Of a stretch of 64,000 nt of DNA, positions 12,752-23,394 are shown one piece after another. The position numbers and the translations under genes were made by a program. The DNA is from Microvelia longipes (taxonomy: Eukaryota > Arthropoda > Insecta > Hemiptera > Veliidae). The stretch spans positions 79,224,541 to 79,288,540 of the forward strand of contig JACMZG010000008.1 in the NCBI GenBank assembly GCA_018340805.1. The letters are read 5' to 3'. The notes under the pieces were generated by a model. That model did no database searches, was not told the origin of the DNA, and was given only the letters and a program-made list of their open reading frames with translations. Position 1 is the first letter of the stretch, and every line of letters starts with the position of its first letter.

Positions 12752-13189
12752 ATGTCAGATAATATTGTGTGCGATATTGACGAAATTTTTAACAATACAC
12801 CTCCTGACTTAGCTATTGAAGCGAACTTGGTAAAAAAAAACTTCTTACCAACGAATCGAAAAGTTATATGACAAGCATGTAACAATTTTAAAAGTTGGTG
12901 TCATGATCATAATATACAACAAGTAAGTGAAAATGCATTGCTCGTTTATTTTAATAATGAATGAAAGAATGAAAAGCAAAACAAGTGTCAAGTCTGCGGT
13001 CACTGTATTCAATGATCAAATCATCTTTGCTTGTGAGTGAAAATTTTAATATCAAAAGCTATGCGTCACTAATAGCATTATTAAAAAGAAAAAACGAAGG
13101 TTATGTTGCAAAGAAAGCGAATGTTTTTACTCAGACCAAGTTAAAGATTTTTGCATAATTCACCAAACGACGAGTTTCTAATGATAAAG
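12752..13189 (+). pseudogene. Crypton-like tyrosine recombinase exon, disabled
   Basis: An ATG at 12752 opens MSDNIVCDIDEIFNNTPPDL, then LPTNRKVI and a TGA at about 12869. The frame resumes with SWCHDHNIQQVSENALLVYF and then, in shifted frames, LLVSENFNIKSYASLIALL, KRKNEGYVAKKANVFTQ and FLHNSPNDEFLMIK, ending at AAG|GTAAGA (donor at 13190). This order matches the N-terminal core-binding half of the Crypton-type tyrosine recombinases common in invertebrate genomes. These have a short acidic N-terminus, a W-containing helix, a 'LLK..EGY..KK..VFT' block, and then the start of the catalytic half. The catalytic R-H-R-Y part is not visible downstream, where an inverted-repeat element sits at 13286. 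At least two in-frame stops and two frame changes make it a pseudogene. Seen: the motifs and the donor site. Inferred: the family. Confidence 0.55.
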
Positions 13190-13285
13190 GTAAGATAATT
13201 TTTAGTTGAAAAATCTTGAAAAAAGAAATAAAAAAAACATTCTTACTTTATTTTCAATGTCGACGTCTGGAGATAAAATCTTGTA

Positions 13286-13509
13286 TGCACCTTGGGAGTA
13301 AAATGCCATTATTCCCTCGCAATAATTTCCTCCCTCGGCTTAGCCTCGGGAGTAAATAGCTATAACTTCCTCGGCTTCGCCTCAGGAGTTAAACAAATAA
13401 ACCCCTCGGCTTCGCCTCAGGATTTAAATCCTTTGGTTCCCTCGGCTCTTGCCTTAGGAACCAACATAATGCTCAGGGGAATAATGACATTCTTTACTCC
13501 CTTGGTGCA
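13286..13509. mobile_element. 224-bp inverted-repeat element with TA target duplication
   Basis: Termini TGCACCTTGGGAGTAAA and, inverted, TTTACTCCCTTGGTGCA continue inward with matching CATTATTCCC / GGGAATAATG, giving ~30-bp imperfect TIRs. It is flanked by TA (13284-13285 and 13510-13511), as expected for a Tc1/mariner-type MITE. The interior has three CCTCGGCTTCGCCTCAGG-like small palindromes. A fragment with CTTGGGAGTAAAGAGTAAC at 12309-12377 may be a related partial copy. Confidence 0.7.
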
Positions 13510-14090
13510 TAAATAACTATTATAATAGTTTAAATGTTGTGTCGACCTGTCACATTTATTGAATATCATATGTTTTATTACACAATAAAATCACAAAACA
13601 GCTATATAATATATTTACAATTTATACAGCACAGAAGTAGAAAAATATATGAGCAACTATTTGTTAAATGATTTGTAACTTTAAACACGTCATGAAAATT
13701 TTAATAGGGATTGAAGCAGTCATGATAACAATTTCATGGGGTTCTCTTTAGTCATTTTTGAAAAGTAACATGTTTTAGACATGTCACTTTTATCTACAGA
13801 TCTGAACTATAAACATTTCAAACCGTTAGTTCGTTTGAAATTTGACAAAGCGAGGACATGTTTCAAACATTACATTTAGTGAATAAAATTAAATTTTTAA
13901 AAGTGACATCTTAGTTTATAACAAAATGTTGAATTCTATAGCTTGGATATCATTATTTAATTCGTTAAAACATCTCTTTCATTTTCACTAAATAATATTT
14001 GTCGTTTATTTTGTGTCTCAGAGGCTGAAGTTTAAATAGAATGTAAAACGTTTCTCAGCTGTTTTTACTTTTTCTCTTTTATGTTGGAAA

Positions 14091-14264
14091 GTACGAAACA
14101 CGGCTAAAATTAGTTGACAGCGCGGGAAAATAATGATAGTAAGCCAATAAGGTTGGTTATTCCTGAATGTTAAACCACGCCCTCAATTTAAAATCAGTCC
14201 AACCATATTGGTTTTACAACACTATTTTCTCACGCTTTCAACTGATTTTAGCCGTGTGTCGTAC
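14091..14264. mobile_element. 174-bp inverted-repeat element, family copy 1
   Basis: The left end GTACGAAACACGGCTAAAAT and right end ATTTTAGCCGTGTGTCGTAC are inverted repeats that continue to about 38 bp (ACAGCGCGGGAAAATA / TATTTTCTCACGCTT). The interior includes CCACGCCCTCAATTTAAA. A second copy lies at 43112-43330. Non-coding. Confidence 0.75.
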
Positions 14265-15640
14265 GACAGGTGTATAGGAAGAGATATTAACTTACCAGGG
14301 GAGAAAAATATGATTTTGCTCCATGGTTAATCAAGTTGGTTCCGGAGTCCTAAGCCAAAGGAACTATATTGTTTAGCTCAAGCTTAAAGGTGAGCTTAAA
14401 TCTGTAAGCTTGCCGAAGAATTTATATAGTTAGCTTTTGAGGCTTTGCGTGGAAACCATTTTGTTGACCTTCGAGGCGAAGCTGAGGGAGTTAATTACTG
14501 ATCGGAAGCAAAGACAAGGAGGGTGTATGGGAAGTTGTGCCCGGGACCCGCCAGAAAAAAGTACTACCCCAAAGTTCTCAACTTTAACTTGGCCTGGGTA
14601 GTTTCACTGACGATATTTTTATATTCAAATGATTGTTTCATATTGTTTTATATTATTATAAACATTAACTTTTTCTTACCCTCGTAAAAAATAAATTTGT
14701 TTATTTGAGTATAAACATTAGGTTAAAATTAAATGTAATGATGATTTTTGTTTTTTTTAAATAATATTATTACATTTTTATATTGTGATTAATATGGTGG
14801 CATATATAGGAAAAACATGTCGACGGCCCAAGCTCAGGAAAAAATAGTTCCTATGTTTTCACAAAAACATGCGTTTGTCGACGGCGTTACCGCATCTTTC
14901 CTATATATGTCATTATTCTCATCAATTTTAAGACTTGATAAATCAATTAACCCTGAGTAAAAATAACTGTAAACATATATGAAGTTTTTGAAGAACCAAC
15001 AGATATAAGAAGTTCAAGATTATAGTCACGGCACCAACCAAGTCGTCTTTAGACAGACCCGCCACGCGAACCTGTAAGGCACGGTGTGACCCCTTGGGGC
15101 AATATAGACGTTTACATATATAAAAGATATATTATGTAGCGATGGCCAAATATCTTACCCCTACTGTATATTAAAAGAAAATTTATTAAAGGCTATTTGT
15201 GAGAAACGCTACGGAATATCGCTTGTTTGCGTAAAAAATGTATCACATAATATTTTATGACACTTTATAAATTTGAAATTATTTTTTAATATTCACATTT
15301 ACTATTTATATTTAATATAATTATTACTTATGTACTTTTATAATTCTTATATTTTATATAAAAAATATAAGTAAAATTAAATTAAGTAAATTAATTAAAT
15401 AATTAGGTAAAAGTAAAATATATAAGATAAATCAAATTTTCATAGAGCATATAATAAAAACCAAATTAGCATATAAGCTTCATGCTTTGCCAGGTAGAGT
15501 AATATATTTCTAGGTAAAATATTCATAAGGCATATGATATATAAATGAAGATATCAATTCATATCTCGGGGTAAGGGGTGCTTGATTTTTTAACAAATTT
15601 ATGCTTTTATTTTCTAATTATGTTTTCACAACTTCTTAAT
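14265..15640. other. Non-coding; one small inverted-repeat unit
   Basis: 14801-14813 (CATATATAGGAAA) and 14897-14909 are exact inverted repeats about 110 bases apart, with GTCGACGGC blocks inside, possibly a tiny MITE. 15060-15085 carries a CCTGTAAGGC motif shared with the repeat at 62960-63290. The rest is AT-rich with no gene. Confidence 0.45.
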
Positions 15641-15649
15641 GATATAATG

Positions 15650-15905
15650 CTTGTTTAGTGTCTTTCACCCCATCAGGAGAAAACCCCTGCAGGAACCAAC
15701 TCAGGTGGTAGAGGCAAACGTTACGCTCAAAGTCTATTCTAAAGTCACGATAATTTATTTAAAAAATAATCTTATAAAAACTGAGAGCGTAACCTGGGAT
15801 GCGAATTCCAGACCTCCGTGGTGTATAGAGGTCAGTGTAAAGAATAACGCTTTAACGACCTCGCCCACGAAGGCGGCTCCATAGTATAATATTAGCTTCA
15901 AAATA
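15650..15905 (-). repeat. tRNA-derived SINE, Leu-like head (copy 2), with a partial copy at 15985-16085
   Basis: Same order of motifs as copies 1 and 3. On the plus strand GTTACGCTCAAAGT is followed by ACCTGGGATGCGAATTCCAG (inverted box B) and GACCTCGCCCACG (inverted box A). A second, headless-to-body fragment follows at 15985-16085. The open frames at 15651-15991 are artefacts of the SINE. Confidence 0.7.
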
Positions 15906-16085
15906 TGTATAATATGGAAGCCTGGTAGACATTTTTTAACTTCCCATTTTAATACCCGCACCGCCGAAGTAGCTTTTGAAGTTGCTTTCAAAATAATGAG
16001 AGAGTAACCTGGGAGACCTACGTGGTGTCAAAGGTAAGTATAATAACTGCTGCCTTAACGACCTTAACCACGGAGACAGCTTCTC

Positions 16086-16675
16086 TACGTAACTAATTAA
16101 TTTAAAACTTAAAACGCAATATTTAAATCAATAATGCCGTATAATCAAATGTTACCATGTTAAATAATATTTCATGACATTTGTTACACGTTGTGTAGAG
16201 GAGATAATAAGGAGCGATAGGGGGTGATAGTAAATAGCAGAGTTAATAGAGTTTAATATTGTGCATACATGCATCAAAGAGATATACGACTCTCATATTG
16301 ATTTATGATGCTTCAGGAACAGGATAGTTTCTGAAGCATCTACACGTGTACCAAATACTATTCAACGCCAAGTTATTATGACTATAGTATTAGAATAATT
16401 ACACAAACCAGATTGAAACATCCAATCGATGCTGCAATAATAGAGGAACCAATTTAAAGTCTTATAGAATATATCGATTATATGAAATTATTGTAAAGGT
16501 CTTTAAAAAATTAGATGTTGGTAATGTGTAGTTTGTTTGAAACATAGTCTAAAATAATAATTCTGGCACGTAAGGCCGCAAGCTTAAACAATTTATTCGA
16601 TGGTAACAAGAATAAAACCCTAGACTCTTGGATTTGAGGGCTTAGACTGGTCGAATCGACTCTGGAAAGTTTTTA
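16086..16675. other. Non-coding with a small hairpin
   Basis: 16307-16316 (GATGCTTCAG) and 16331-16340 (CTGAAGCATC) form a 10-bp hairpin, followed by TACACGTGTACC. No gene seen. Confidence 0.4.
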
Positions 16676-16900
16676 TCAAGGATCTTGACTAAAGGGGATG
16701 ACGCATTAAGGAACATTTCTGACCCCATGGAAGTTGAATTAGATAGAGAAATAGAAGCAAACTTACCTTCCCCATGGTTATAATGAAAAAAAGGCGCCAA
16801 ACACTGGTAATGTAGCAAGATTGTCGAATTTGCTTTCCGACTATTTTTCTGTGCTTCTCGTGATTGTTACATTTGTGGTTCTTGTTAATTATTTGGTAAT
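16676..16900. repeat. End of a TIR element family (GGGGATGACGCATTA terminus)
   Basis: GGATCTTGACTAAAGGGGAT and the following ~220 bases (includes ACATTTCTGACCCCATGGAA and AAAAGGCGCCAAACAC) match 41617-41840. The copy at 41.6 kb also has the inverted terminus; here the other end is not found, so this copy is truncated. Confidence 0.65.
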
Positions 16901-17054
16901 TCTCATATTTTAAAGACGAGCGAAGCGAGTCCGAAGTAGTGAGGATAAACGCAGCGAATCCAAAGTAATAAGAAAAATTTCTCAGGTACTCTGTTCCTGT
17001 TTCTTAATTTAAAAAGAATACAGTGTGTATATTTTATACATGTATTATAGTGAT

Positions 17055-17286
17055 GATGCCCGTTTAGAGCCAAGCGGCCAGTCAAAGATAACCTTTGCCG
17101 GAACCACCAAAGGTGGTAGTGAAAACCGTTGTGCTCTAAGTGGTTCCTATATTGTTTGATAATTTATATAAACAAAAATCTTACATAAACTGAGAGTGTA
17201 ACCTGGGATGCGAACCTCAGACTTCCGTGGTCTCAAGGTCAGTATAAAGTCTGAGGCTTTAACTACCTCGGCCACCGTGGCGGCAT
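17055..17286 (-). repeat. tRNA-derived SINE, Leu-like head (copy 3)
   Basis: The clearest copy. On the minus strand the head reads TGGCCGAGGTAGTTAAAGCC (box A region) and later GGTTCGCATCCCAGG (box B), then the body to GGCTCTAAACGGGC. Same orientation as copies 1 and 2. Directly upstream, at 16905-17000, is a copy of the CGAAGCGAGTCC repeat. Confidence 0.75.
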
Positions 17287-17798
17287 GTATTTTGTTACTA
17301 CATATACGTATATATTTAGATACATGTCTGTTTATTATTAAAATCTTTTAAAATGCCAAACAAAGTTTTATCTTCTAAACAGGTTAACCAACTTGTTAGG
17401 ACTAACTGTCAAAAACTATTTAGTTTATCTAGTTTGCTTTATCATTGTTTGAAAGAATTTCCTCTTGAAGGGTCTTTTATCTGAAAGTCTTTTAGGTTTG
17501 CTGTCAAATAGTTTGGTTTGAGATGCAATATAAACTGTTTTACTAAGTTAGGAGAAAATCTTGTAGATATCTTTAACACGCAGACATCTCTTCTAACTTC
17601 TCTACTGTTGCTTTTCACTCTTCTTTTTAAGCAAGCAATTTAGGCATTTTAAGCTGCTTTTTATAAGTTTTTAGCGAATTTCCTTTGGAAATTCGCCTAA
17701 TGGGATAGGCGTCATGGCGGAATTCGAACCTCGGACCACGACACAAATCCGTTTCAGAGGTCCCTTATGACGAAAAAAAAATTTTTCGCGAGACTTTT

Positions 17799-17807
17799 AT
17801 ATATATA

Positions 17808-17900
<93 letters not shown>

Positions 17901-17901
17901 G
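17799..17901. repeat. (TA)n microsatellite
   Basis: About 100 bases of TA with three phase changes (ATTATA, AATATTA, TACATA). It borders the dispersed repeat that starts at 17905. Confidence 0.95.
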
Positions 17902-17904
17902 TAT

Positions 17905-18545
17905 TTCTAGACACTTTCTTGTAAACACTCTATCTTTCGAACGGATTAATATTTTTTAACCAAACTTGGTACAAAAATCAACCTTTGGGAGGACACGAAC
18001 CCTATTGAAAACCAGGTTTTTGTGACGTCATCAACCCGGTTTGCTGAGTCAGCGAAATTTTCAAAAAATCGGCAAAATTCAGGGTTAATATATTTTGCCG
18101 CAAAAAAGGTCAACATTTATGTTTTTTGAGACGCTGAATCGAATAAAACCGGTCCAAAGTCGATACGACCACTCTAAATGACCTAAAAATCGAAAAAAAC
18201 CATTGTAAATGACCGAAAACCAAAATTTAGGTCGATAAAAATAAATTTCGAGTAGGGTGTCGTTTTCTATGTAATTTTGGGCGCTGAATCGAATGAAACC
18301 GGTCCGAAGTCGATACGACCACTTTAAGTTACCAAAAAGTCGAAAAAACCACAAAAATTATAGAAAACCAAAATTACGGTCGTTGAAAATTAAATTTCGA
18401 GTAGGGTGTCGTTTCTATGTTTTTTGGGCCTCTGAGTTGGAATACCAGTGGTCCGGAGTCAATACGACCACTCAAACTCAGGGTACCTGGGTTCAAATCC
18501 TGGAAGGGTCGATAATTTTTTATCGTTTTTTTTTTACTTAATATA
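17905..18545 (+). repeat. Dispersed repeat with tandem ~150-bp units and a box-B-like end
   Basis: Shares with 44150-44570 the blocks CGAACGGATTAAT, AAAACCAGGTTTTTGTGACG (TCTGACG at 44 kb) and GCTCAGTCAGC-type sequence. Inside, CTGAATCGAATAAAACCGGT followed by TCGATACGACCACT repeats three times (about 18130, 18285 and 18430). The last unit ends in CTGGGTTCAAATCCTGG, a box-B-like sequence, so a tRNA-derived SINE origin is possible. The small open frames here are not genes. Confidence 0.65.
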
Positions 18546-18564
18546 AGTTTACAACTAGAAAATA

Positions 18565-19271
18565 ATTCTGGCGGGGTGGTCCGCATGTCGGGCGAATTTC
18601 CTTTGGATGCGTGTTTCCGTGCTTTTTACATTATATAAGTTTTCAACTACTAAATAAATAATTCCGGCGCGGTGGTCCGCTGTCGGGCGAATTTCATTTA
18701 TTATGCATGTTTCTGTGCTAAACAATCCATTTCTTGCTTATGCAAGAACCATGCCCATTGCGTGGTTCAGGTTCATGCTTTAGAACCTAAGCAGTTACTC
18801 AATTGTCAAGCACTGCTCGTAACTCATTTTGTCTGTATTTTTCAAAGGAAATGCGCATAATTATCCAGTTGGTTGTACAAAACTATGCCTCTAAAAATAG
18901 ATGTACACAATATTATTTGCACTAGTTTAAAGCATAGTTACTTATCTTTAAGCTTAGTCAGTTATCTTTAAAGGATTTAGCGCATTTCCTTTGAAAAATA
19001 CAGACAAAATGAGTTACGAGCAGTGCTTGACAATTGAGTAACTGCTTAGGTTCTAAAGCATGAACCTGAACCACGCAATGGGCATGGTTCTTGCATAAGC
19101 AAGAAATGGATTGTTTAGCACAGAAACATGCATAATAAATGAAATTCGCCCGACAGCGGACCACCGCGCCGGAATTATTTATTTAGTAGTTGAAAACTTA
19201 TATAATGTAAAAAGCACGGAAACACGCATCCAAAGGAAATTCGCCCGACATGCGGACCACCGCGCCAGAAT
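18565..19271. mobile_element. Foldback element: two 292-bp near-perfect inverted arms
   Basis: The left arm 18565-18856 and right arm 18980-19271 are reverse complements with very few mismatches (e.g. GGCGGGGTGG against GGCGCGGTGG), separated by a 123-bp spacer. Each arm holds a subterminal direct repeat of GGTGGTCCGC...GTCGGGCGAATTTC (18570 and 18664 in the left arm). The identical open frames at 18672-18860 (+) and 18958-19164 (-) are simply the two arms. A diverged relative lies at about 7500-7720. No transposase is present, so it would be non-autonomous. Near-identity of the arms suggests recent formation or gene conversion. Confidence 0.9.
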
Positions 19272-19439
19272 TTTATAATATAGGTTCCATTTTTACTGAT
19301 ATCTAGAATAAAAATTAAAAGTCTATGCAAGAAATAATTTGTTTTCATTTGGAATTTTATAATTTTTTATTGGGTACTATGACAAATATTTTTTAAAACT
19401 ATGTCTTCTTTGTACATTTATTTACTATGTACGTAAAAA

Positions 19440-19749
19440 TTTAATGCATCTCAAATAGCTATTGGAGTAGTTAATTTAGAATTTTGTTTATTAATTAGTT
19501 TCGAATATAGTTTAGTAGTTAGTTTTTTATTTAGTTAAGTAGCTTGTCAGGTAGTAAGTTTAGTAATTAGTTTCAAATTCAGTTTAATAGTAAGTTTCGT
19601 ATATAGTAAAGTATGTTGTTAAGTAGTTACTAAAGTAGTAAATTCAGTATTTACTTTAGTAGTTAGTTTTGAATTTTGTTTAGTAGTTAGTTTTTTATTT
19701 ACTTAAGTAGCTGGGTTAATAGGAAATTTATGTTTTAGATAAGTAGCAA
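19440..19749 (+). repeat. Degenerate array of TTTAGTAGTTAGTTT-like motifs
   Basis: Irregular repeats of AGTTTAGTAGTTAGTTTT and AGTAGCTTG-type sequence. This array is the target into which the retroposon at 19761-20744 inserted, and it resumes beyond it. Confidence 0.75.
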
Positions 19750-19756
19750 GTTTAGT

Positions 19757-19760
<4 letters not shown>

Positions 19761-19819
<59 letters not shown>

Positions 19820-20744
19820 GCTTTAACCCGTAGGGTCATTTAGCGTTTTCCCCTCACTCAAATCTCACTCAACATCAGCCCCTGAGTTTGTGCACATCCA
19901 ATCATCTAGGAAGCCCCCCTCCGTACATGGTAGCACATATAACCAGTTCACAGTGTGTCTAGTTCATCCAGCCCAACCAGACTCTATCCAAACTCACTGC
20001 TCTGGCTAGTGTCTGCGACTAGTTCACCGTGTGCCTAGTTCATCTAGACCAGCTAGACTCTGGCTAGGCTCACCGCTCTGGCTAGCGCCGACTACTAGTT
20101 CACTGTGTGCTTGTTTCATCTAGTCACTTTAATCTTGATCACATTAGTCTCACTTGACCTCGTCCTTCCAGTCTCACCAATCTCATCAGTTCCACTAGCA
20201 TCACCAGACTCTAGCTAGGCTCACCGCTCTGGCCAGTCCAGCGCCACCCGACAAAGAACCCAGCACCCTGATGTCAGCGTGCACAAACTCATTCCATAGC
20301 CCTGACCTGAAAGTCAAAGCTCCGCAGTGCTATTAGGAGACGTCTGTCTTCAAGAACCGAGCACTTTGTTCCTAGTCACTTACGTTACTCGTGTCGCCGC
20401 CATCACTTTCACTGGCTAAGTTTTCGGACATACAAAGGCTCAGTATATCTTTCCGACCTCCATCTCCCCCAGCCCGCAGAACATTAACTTTTCGTGAGCT
20501 GGAGACAACGGAAACGTGGATCCAGACTTGTCTCAGATGAAACTAGATCCAACCCCGCATTTGCGTATAGTAGCCAAGGAAACCACGTAAAACCCTGGCT
20601 GGGTTGGCCGGCCTTGAATTCAAGACCTCCCGAGTGTACGGTACAAGGGATAACCTCATATTGAGGTCCTCCCCCGGCTGGATTTGAACCCTCAACCTCC
20701 AGGTCGAAAGGCGAGCGCTCTACCACTGAGCTACCGGACTCGGT
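19761..20744 (-). mobile_element. ~1-kb tRNA-headed retroposon with 59-base poly(A) tail
   Basis: On the minus strand it starts with a tRNA-like head: GGTAGCTCAGTGGTAGAGCG (box A) and GGTTCAAATCC (box B). A GC-richer body of about 850 bases follows, with internal repeats (CTAGTTCA, GACTCTGGCTAGGCTCACCG read on plus), and a poly(A) tail (poly T at 19759-19817). It is flanked by GTTTAGTAGTT at 19750-19760 and 20745-20755, which fits a target-site duplication, although the target array is itself rich in this motif. The tRNA cloverleaf is imperfect in the anticodon and T stems, so it is a SINE head rather than a functional tRNA gene. The 80-codon frame at 20484-20726 comes from the head. At about 1 kb it is long for a SINE. 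Confidence 0.75.
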
Positions 20745-21190
20745 GTTTAGTAGTTATATTAAATTTATTATTTAGATAAGTAGCAAGTTTAGCAGTTACT
20801 TAATTATTTAGTAAAGTATTTATTTTAGTTGCTTCATCCCCCTGTATCTGTTGTAACCTACCTGTAATCTAGTTTATAAACAATATACCGTTTGCTTGAA
20901 TTTTCTCTCTCTGTTACATGCGGGTTTAGTAGTTATATTAAATTTAATGTTTAGATAAGTAGCAAGTTTAGCAGTTACTTAATTATTTAGTAAAGTATTT
21001 ATTTTAGTTGCTTCATCCCCCTGTATCTGTTGTAACCTACTTGTAACCTAGTTTATTAACAATATACCGTTTGCTTGAATTTTCTCCTCTGTTAAATGCG
21101 GGTTTAGTAGTTATATTAAATGTATTATTTAGATAAGTAGCAAGTTTAGTAGTTATTTAATTTTTTAGTTAAGTATTTATTTTAGTTGTT
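20745..21190 (+). repeat. Tandem repeat of ~182 bp, about 2.5 copies
   Basis: Units begin GGGTTTAGTAGTTATATTAA at about 20742, 20924 and 21100 and contain TTGCTTCATCCCCCTGTATC and AACAATATACCGTTTGCTTG. A single piece of the unit (AACAATATACCGTGTGCTTG) lies alone at 24832-24890, and TTCATCCCCCTGTATCTGTT recurs at 21430. Confidence 0.85.
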
Positions 21191-22260
21191 AGAAACGTTT
21201 TAAATTTGAAATTGGTACAAATCTGATTTGGAAGTATGTTTTTCTCCAAAATTTCTGAGCAGATTTGAGCTCTTTTTAAACTTGTAGTTGTCAAACTTAA
21301 ATTCTTGCTAGTTCTGCAACTAAACTCTCAGCTTTGTGTAGAAAATGCTCCATAACTTTTTCCAGATTATGGCGCTAACTTAACCCAAACTTCAATCTAC
21401 TTAGCTTCTTGCACAGTTTGCTTTACTGAGTTAAAGCTGCTTCATCCCCCTGTATCTGTTGCTTCTTGCTTCTTCTCTCTTTGCTTCAAACCCGTACCCC
21501 ATTTAAAGCTTAACTAACCATAACTAAACATCTCTTTTAACCATCATGGAGTTTTACTCATCCAAATAATATTCACGTAAGATATTAAATTTGGTTTTTA
21601 ACATTTTATCAAAATTTGTTTAAGCTTGTTATTTAAATAACTTACTTAATTATTCATCGTTATTTTTAGCATATTTCTAAAAAAAACCTCATGAGGTTAC
21701 GTTTAATAGCAATATTTATTGTAAAAGTTCTTTTTTATGTTTAGTATTTAGAAATTCAGTATTCAAAAGTAACAGATTGGGTGATTATTGAGTGCGATTG
21801 ATCAACAAATTATTTACCTGAATCAAATCCAAACCAGTTTATAACCCGTTCACTGATCTAAGAAGAGATCAGAAAGAGTTCGCCAACTTACCTCTGATTA
21901 ATACCACTTTGGTGGTAGGGGTAATATGGCTGACAGGACACTGACCAATTCTCATCGATCGATTCTCTCTCGCAAACGCACAGTATAATAATCACAAGTT
22001 TTGAAATAAAAATGTTGCGGATTTTACATTTTCTGGTTCTTTACCCATGTTGTTAAGGGTTTTATTGATGCATTAACTGTTTTAATGGATGCTAGGATCT
22101 AATGCATTATTTTGCGGAATTATATGTTAGAGTCTTTAAGTCCTCGTATAGTTAAAATGTTTCAATAACATAATGTTGCTTTCATTGTTACAGGTAAAGG
22201 AGTTTGAAGATATCCAGTAACCACAATAACGATAAGTTTATTTTAATCAATTTTTTTAAT

Positions 22261-22265
<5 letters not shown>
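21191..22265. other. Non-coding stretch
   Basis: No gene recognised. The small palindrome TGATCTAAGAAGAGATCA lies near 21855. Otherwise moderately AT-rich, unremarkable sequence. Confidence 0.4.
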
Positions 22266-22340
<75 letters not shown>

Positions 22341-22346
22341 TATATA
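22266..22346. repeat. (TA)n microsatellite
   Basis: About 80 bases of TA after a T-rich stretch. Confidence 0.95.
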
Positions 22347-22349
22347 AAC

Positions 22350-22570
22350 TTCGTTTACACGCGAAGTTTGGCAGAGAGTTTAATCCCGTGTTTAACCCCT
22401 TTGGAGGTTCAACCCAAACTGTTTACACAGTTTTTTTAACCTATAAAAACCGATAAAAATAGAGTTTCAGGGTTAAACCCCGTGTACAATCATGATTACA
22501 CGACAACTGTCGGGGGAAGGGTTGAAATTCATTCCCCCTGTCATTCCCCCCGTTGGAACAACGTAATAAT
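22350..22570. repeat. Dispersed repeat with CGACAACTGTCGGG
   Basis: GACAACTGTCGGGGGAAGGG and nearby GTTTACACGCGAAG resemble 57855-57915 (GACAACTGTCGGGAGGGTTG, GTGTGAACGAAG). Two copies of an unclassified repeat; no coding sign. Confidence 0.45.
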
Positions 22571-23394
22571 ATTTCTTGAAAAGGATATTTTCAAGCCAAT
22601 TTAGGATTTTTATTCTAAAAGGTAAAAAGTCTTTTGTGTACAATAGGAAGTAAAAAAAAATCTTTTGTCAAAGAAATCTTGATCAATTCACTACTACAAA
22701 CAAAAACTAAGAGAAAGTGATCCTGAAATTTAGGAAATGAGATGGCAAAGGAAGCAAGCACTACGGAGTTCTTTTTAGTAAAGATTTAACGAAAAACGAA
22801 CATCTAAATTGACACTGTGATAAGACAAGCACTCAGGTGTCATACTGCTTCTTTGATAAGAAAAAAACATTGATAAAAAACTGACACTATAGAGTAGATA
22901 ACTTATTTTTAGATTCTACCTACTAGAAAGATGGTAGAATCTACAACCAGGTATATATTTAGATAAGAAAAAACGAAATATTTTTTTTTAAAAACTGATA
23001 ACGTTTAAGAATTTTTCAAAGATAGGAATAATTATTCACCATCAATTATACCTATAATTTGTTAAGGGTGTGGCAGAACTTCGGAAACGACTTATTATTT
23101 CCTTTAATGTTTAAGAGCTTGCTCGATCAGAGAAATTGTTTTTTGTATTGGTTATTTTTTTAAAATAATTTCTTGTTTTATTATTGCTTTGTCGTGTCTT
23201 TAATGATTTTTCATCATATGATATCATTTCATCATACTTCGTTCACCTTGGCTCTCAGGCCTACTCGGCTCGCCGCTGTGTGTAGCCTGAGACACACGCA
23301 TACACACAACGATTTCAAACAACAAAAATCAGTATGTCCGAAAAACATCTAAAACAAATGTATCACATGAAATCATGGATTCTGTTTTTTATTT
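22571..23394. other. Non-coding stretch
   Basis: No gene or repeat recognised, apart from a GC-rich patch around 23250-23300. Confidence 0.35.

Noticed and set aside
18672..19164. Identical 62-68-aa ORFs on opposite strands
   Set aside because: They are the two arms of the foldback element and show no protein-level feature beyond that duplication.
20646..20740. A functional tRNA gene on the minus strand
   Set aside because: Box A and B are good, but the anticodon and T stems mispair and it heads a poly(A)-tailed retroposon.
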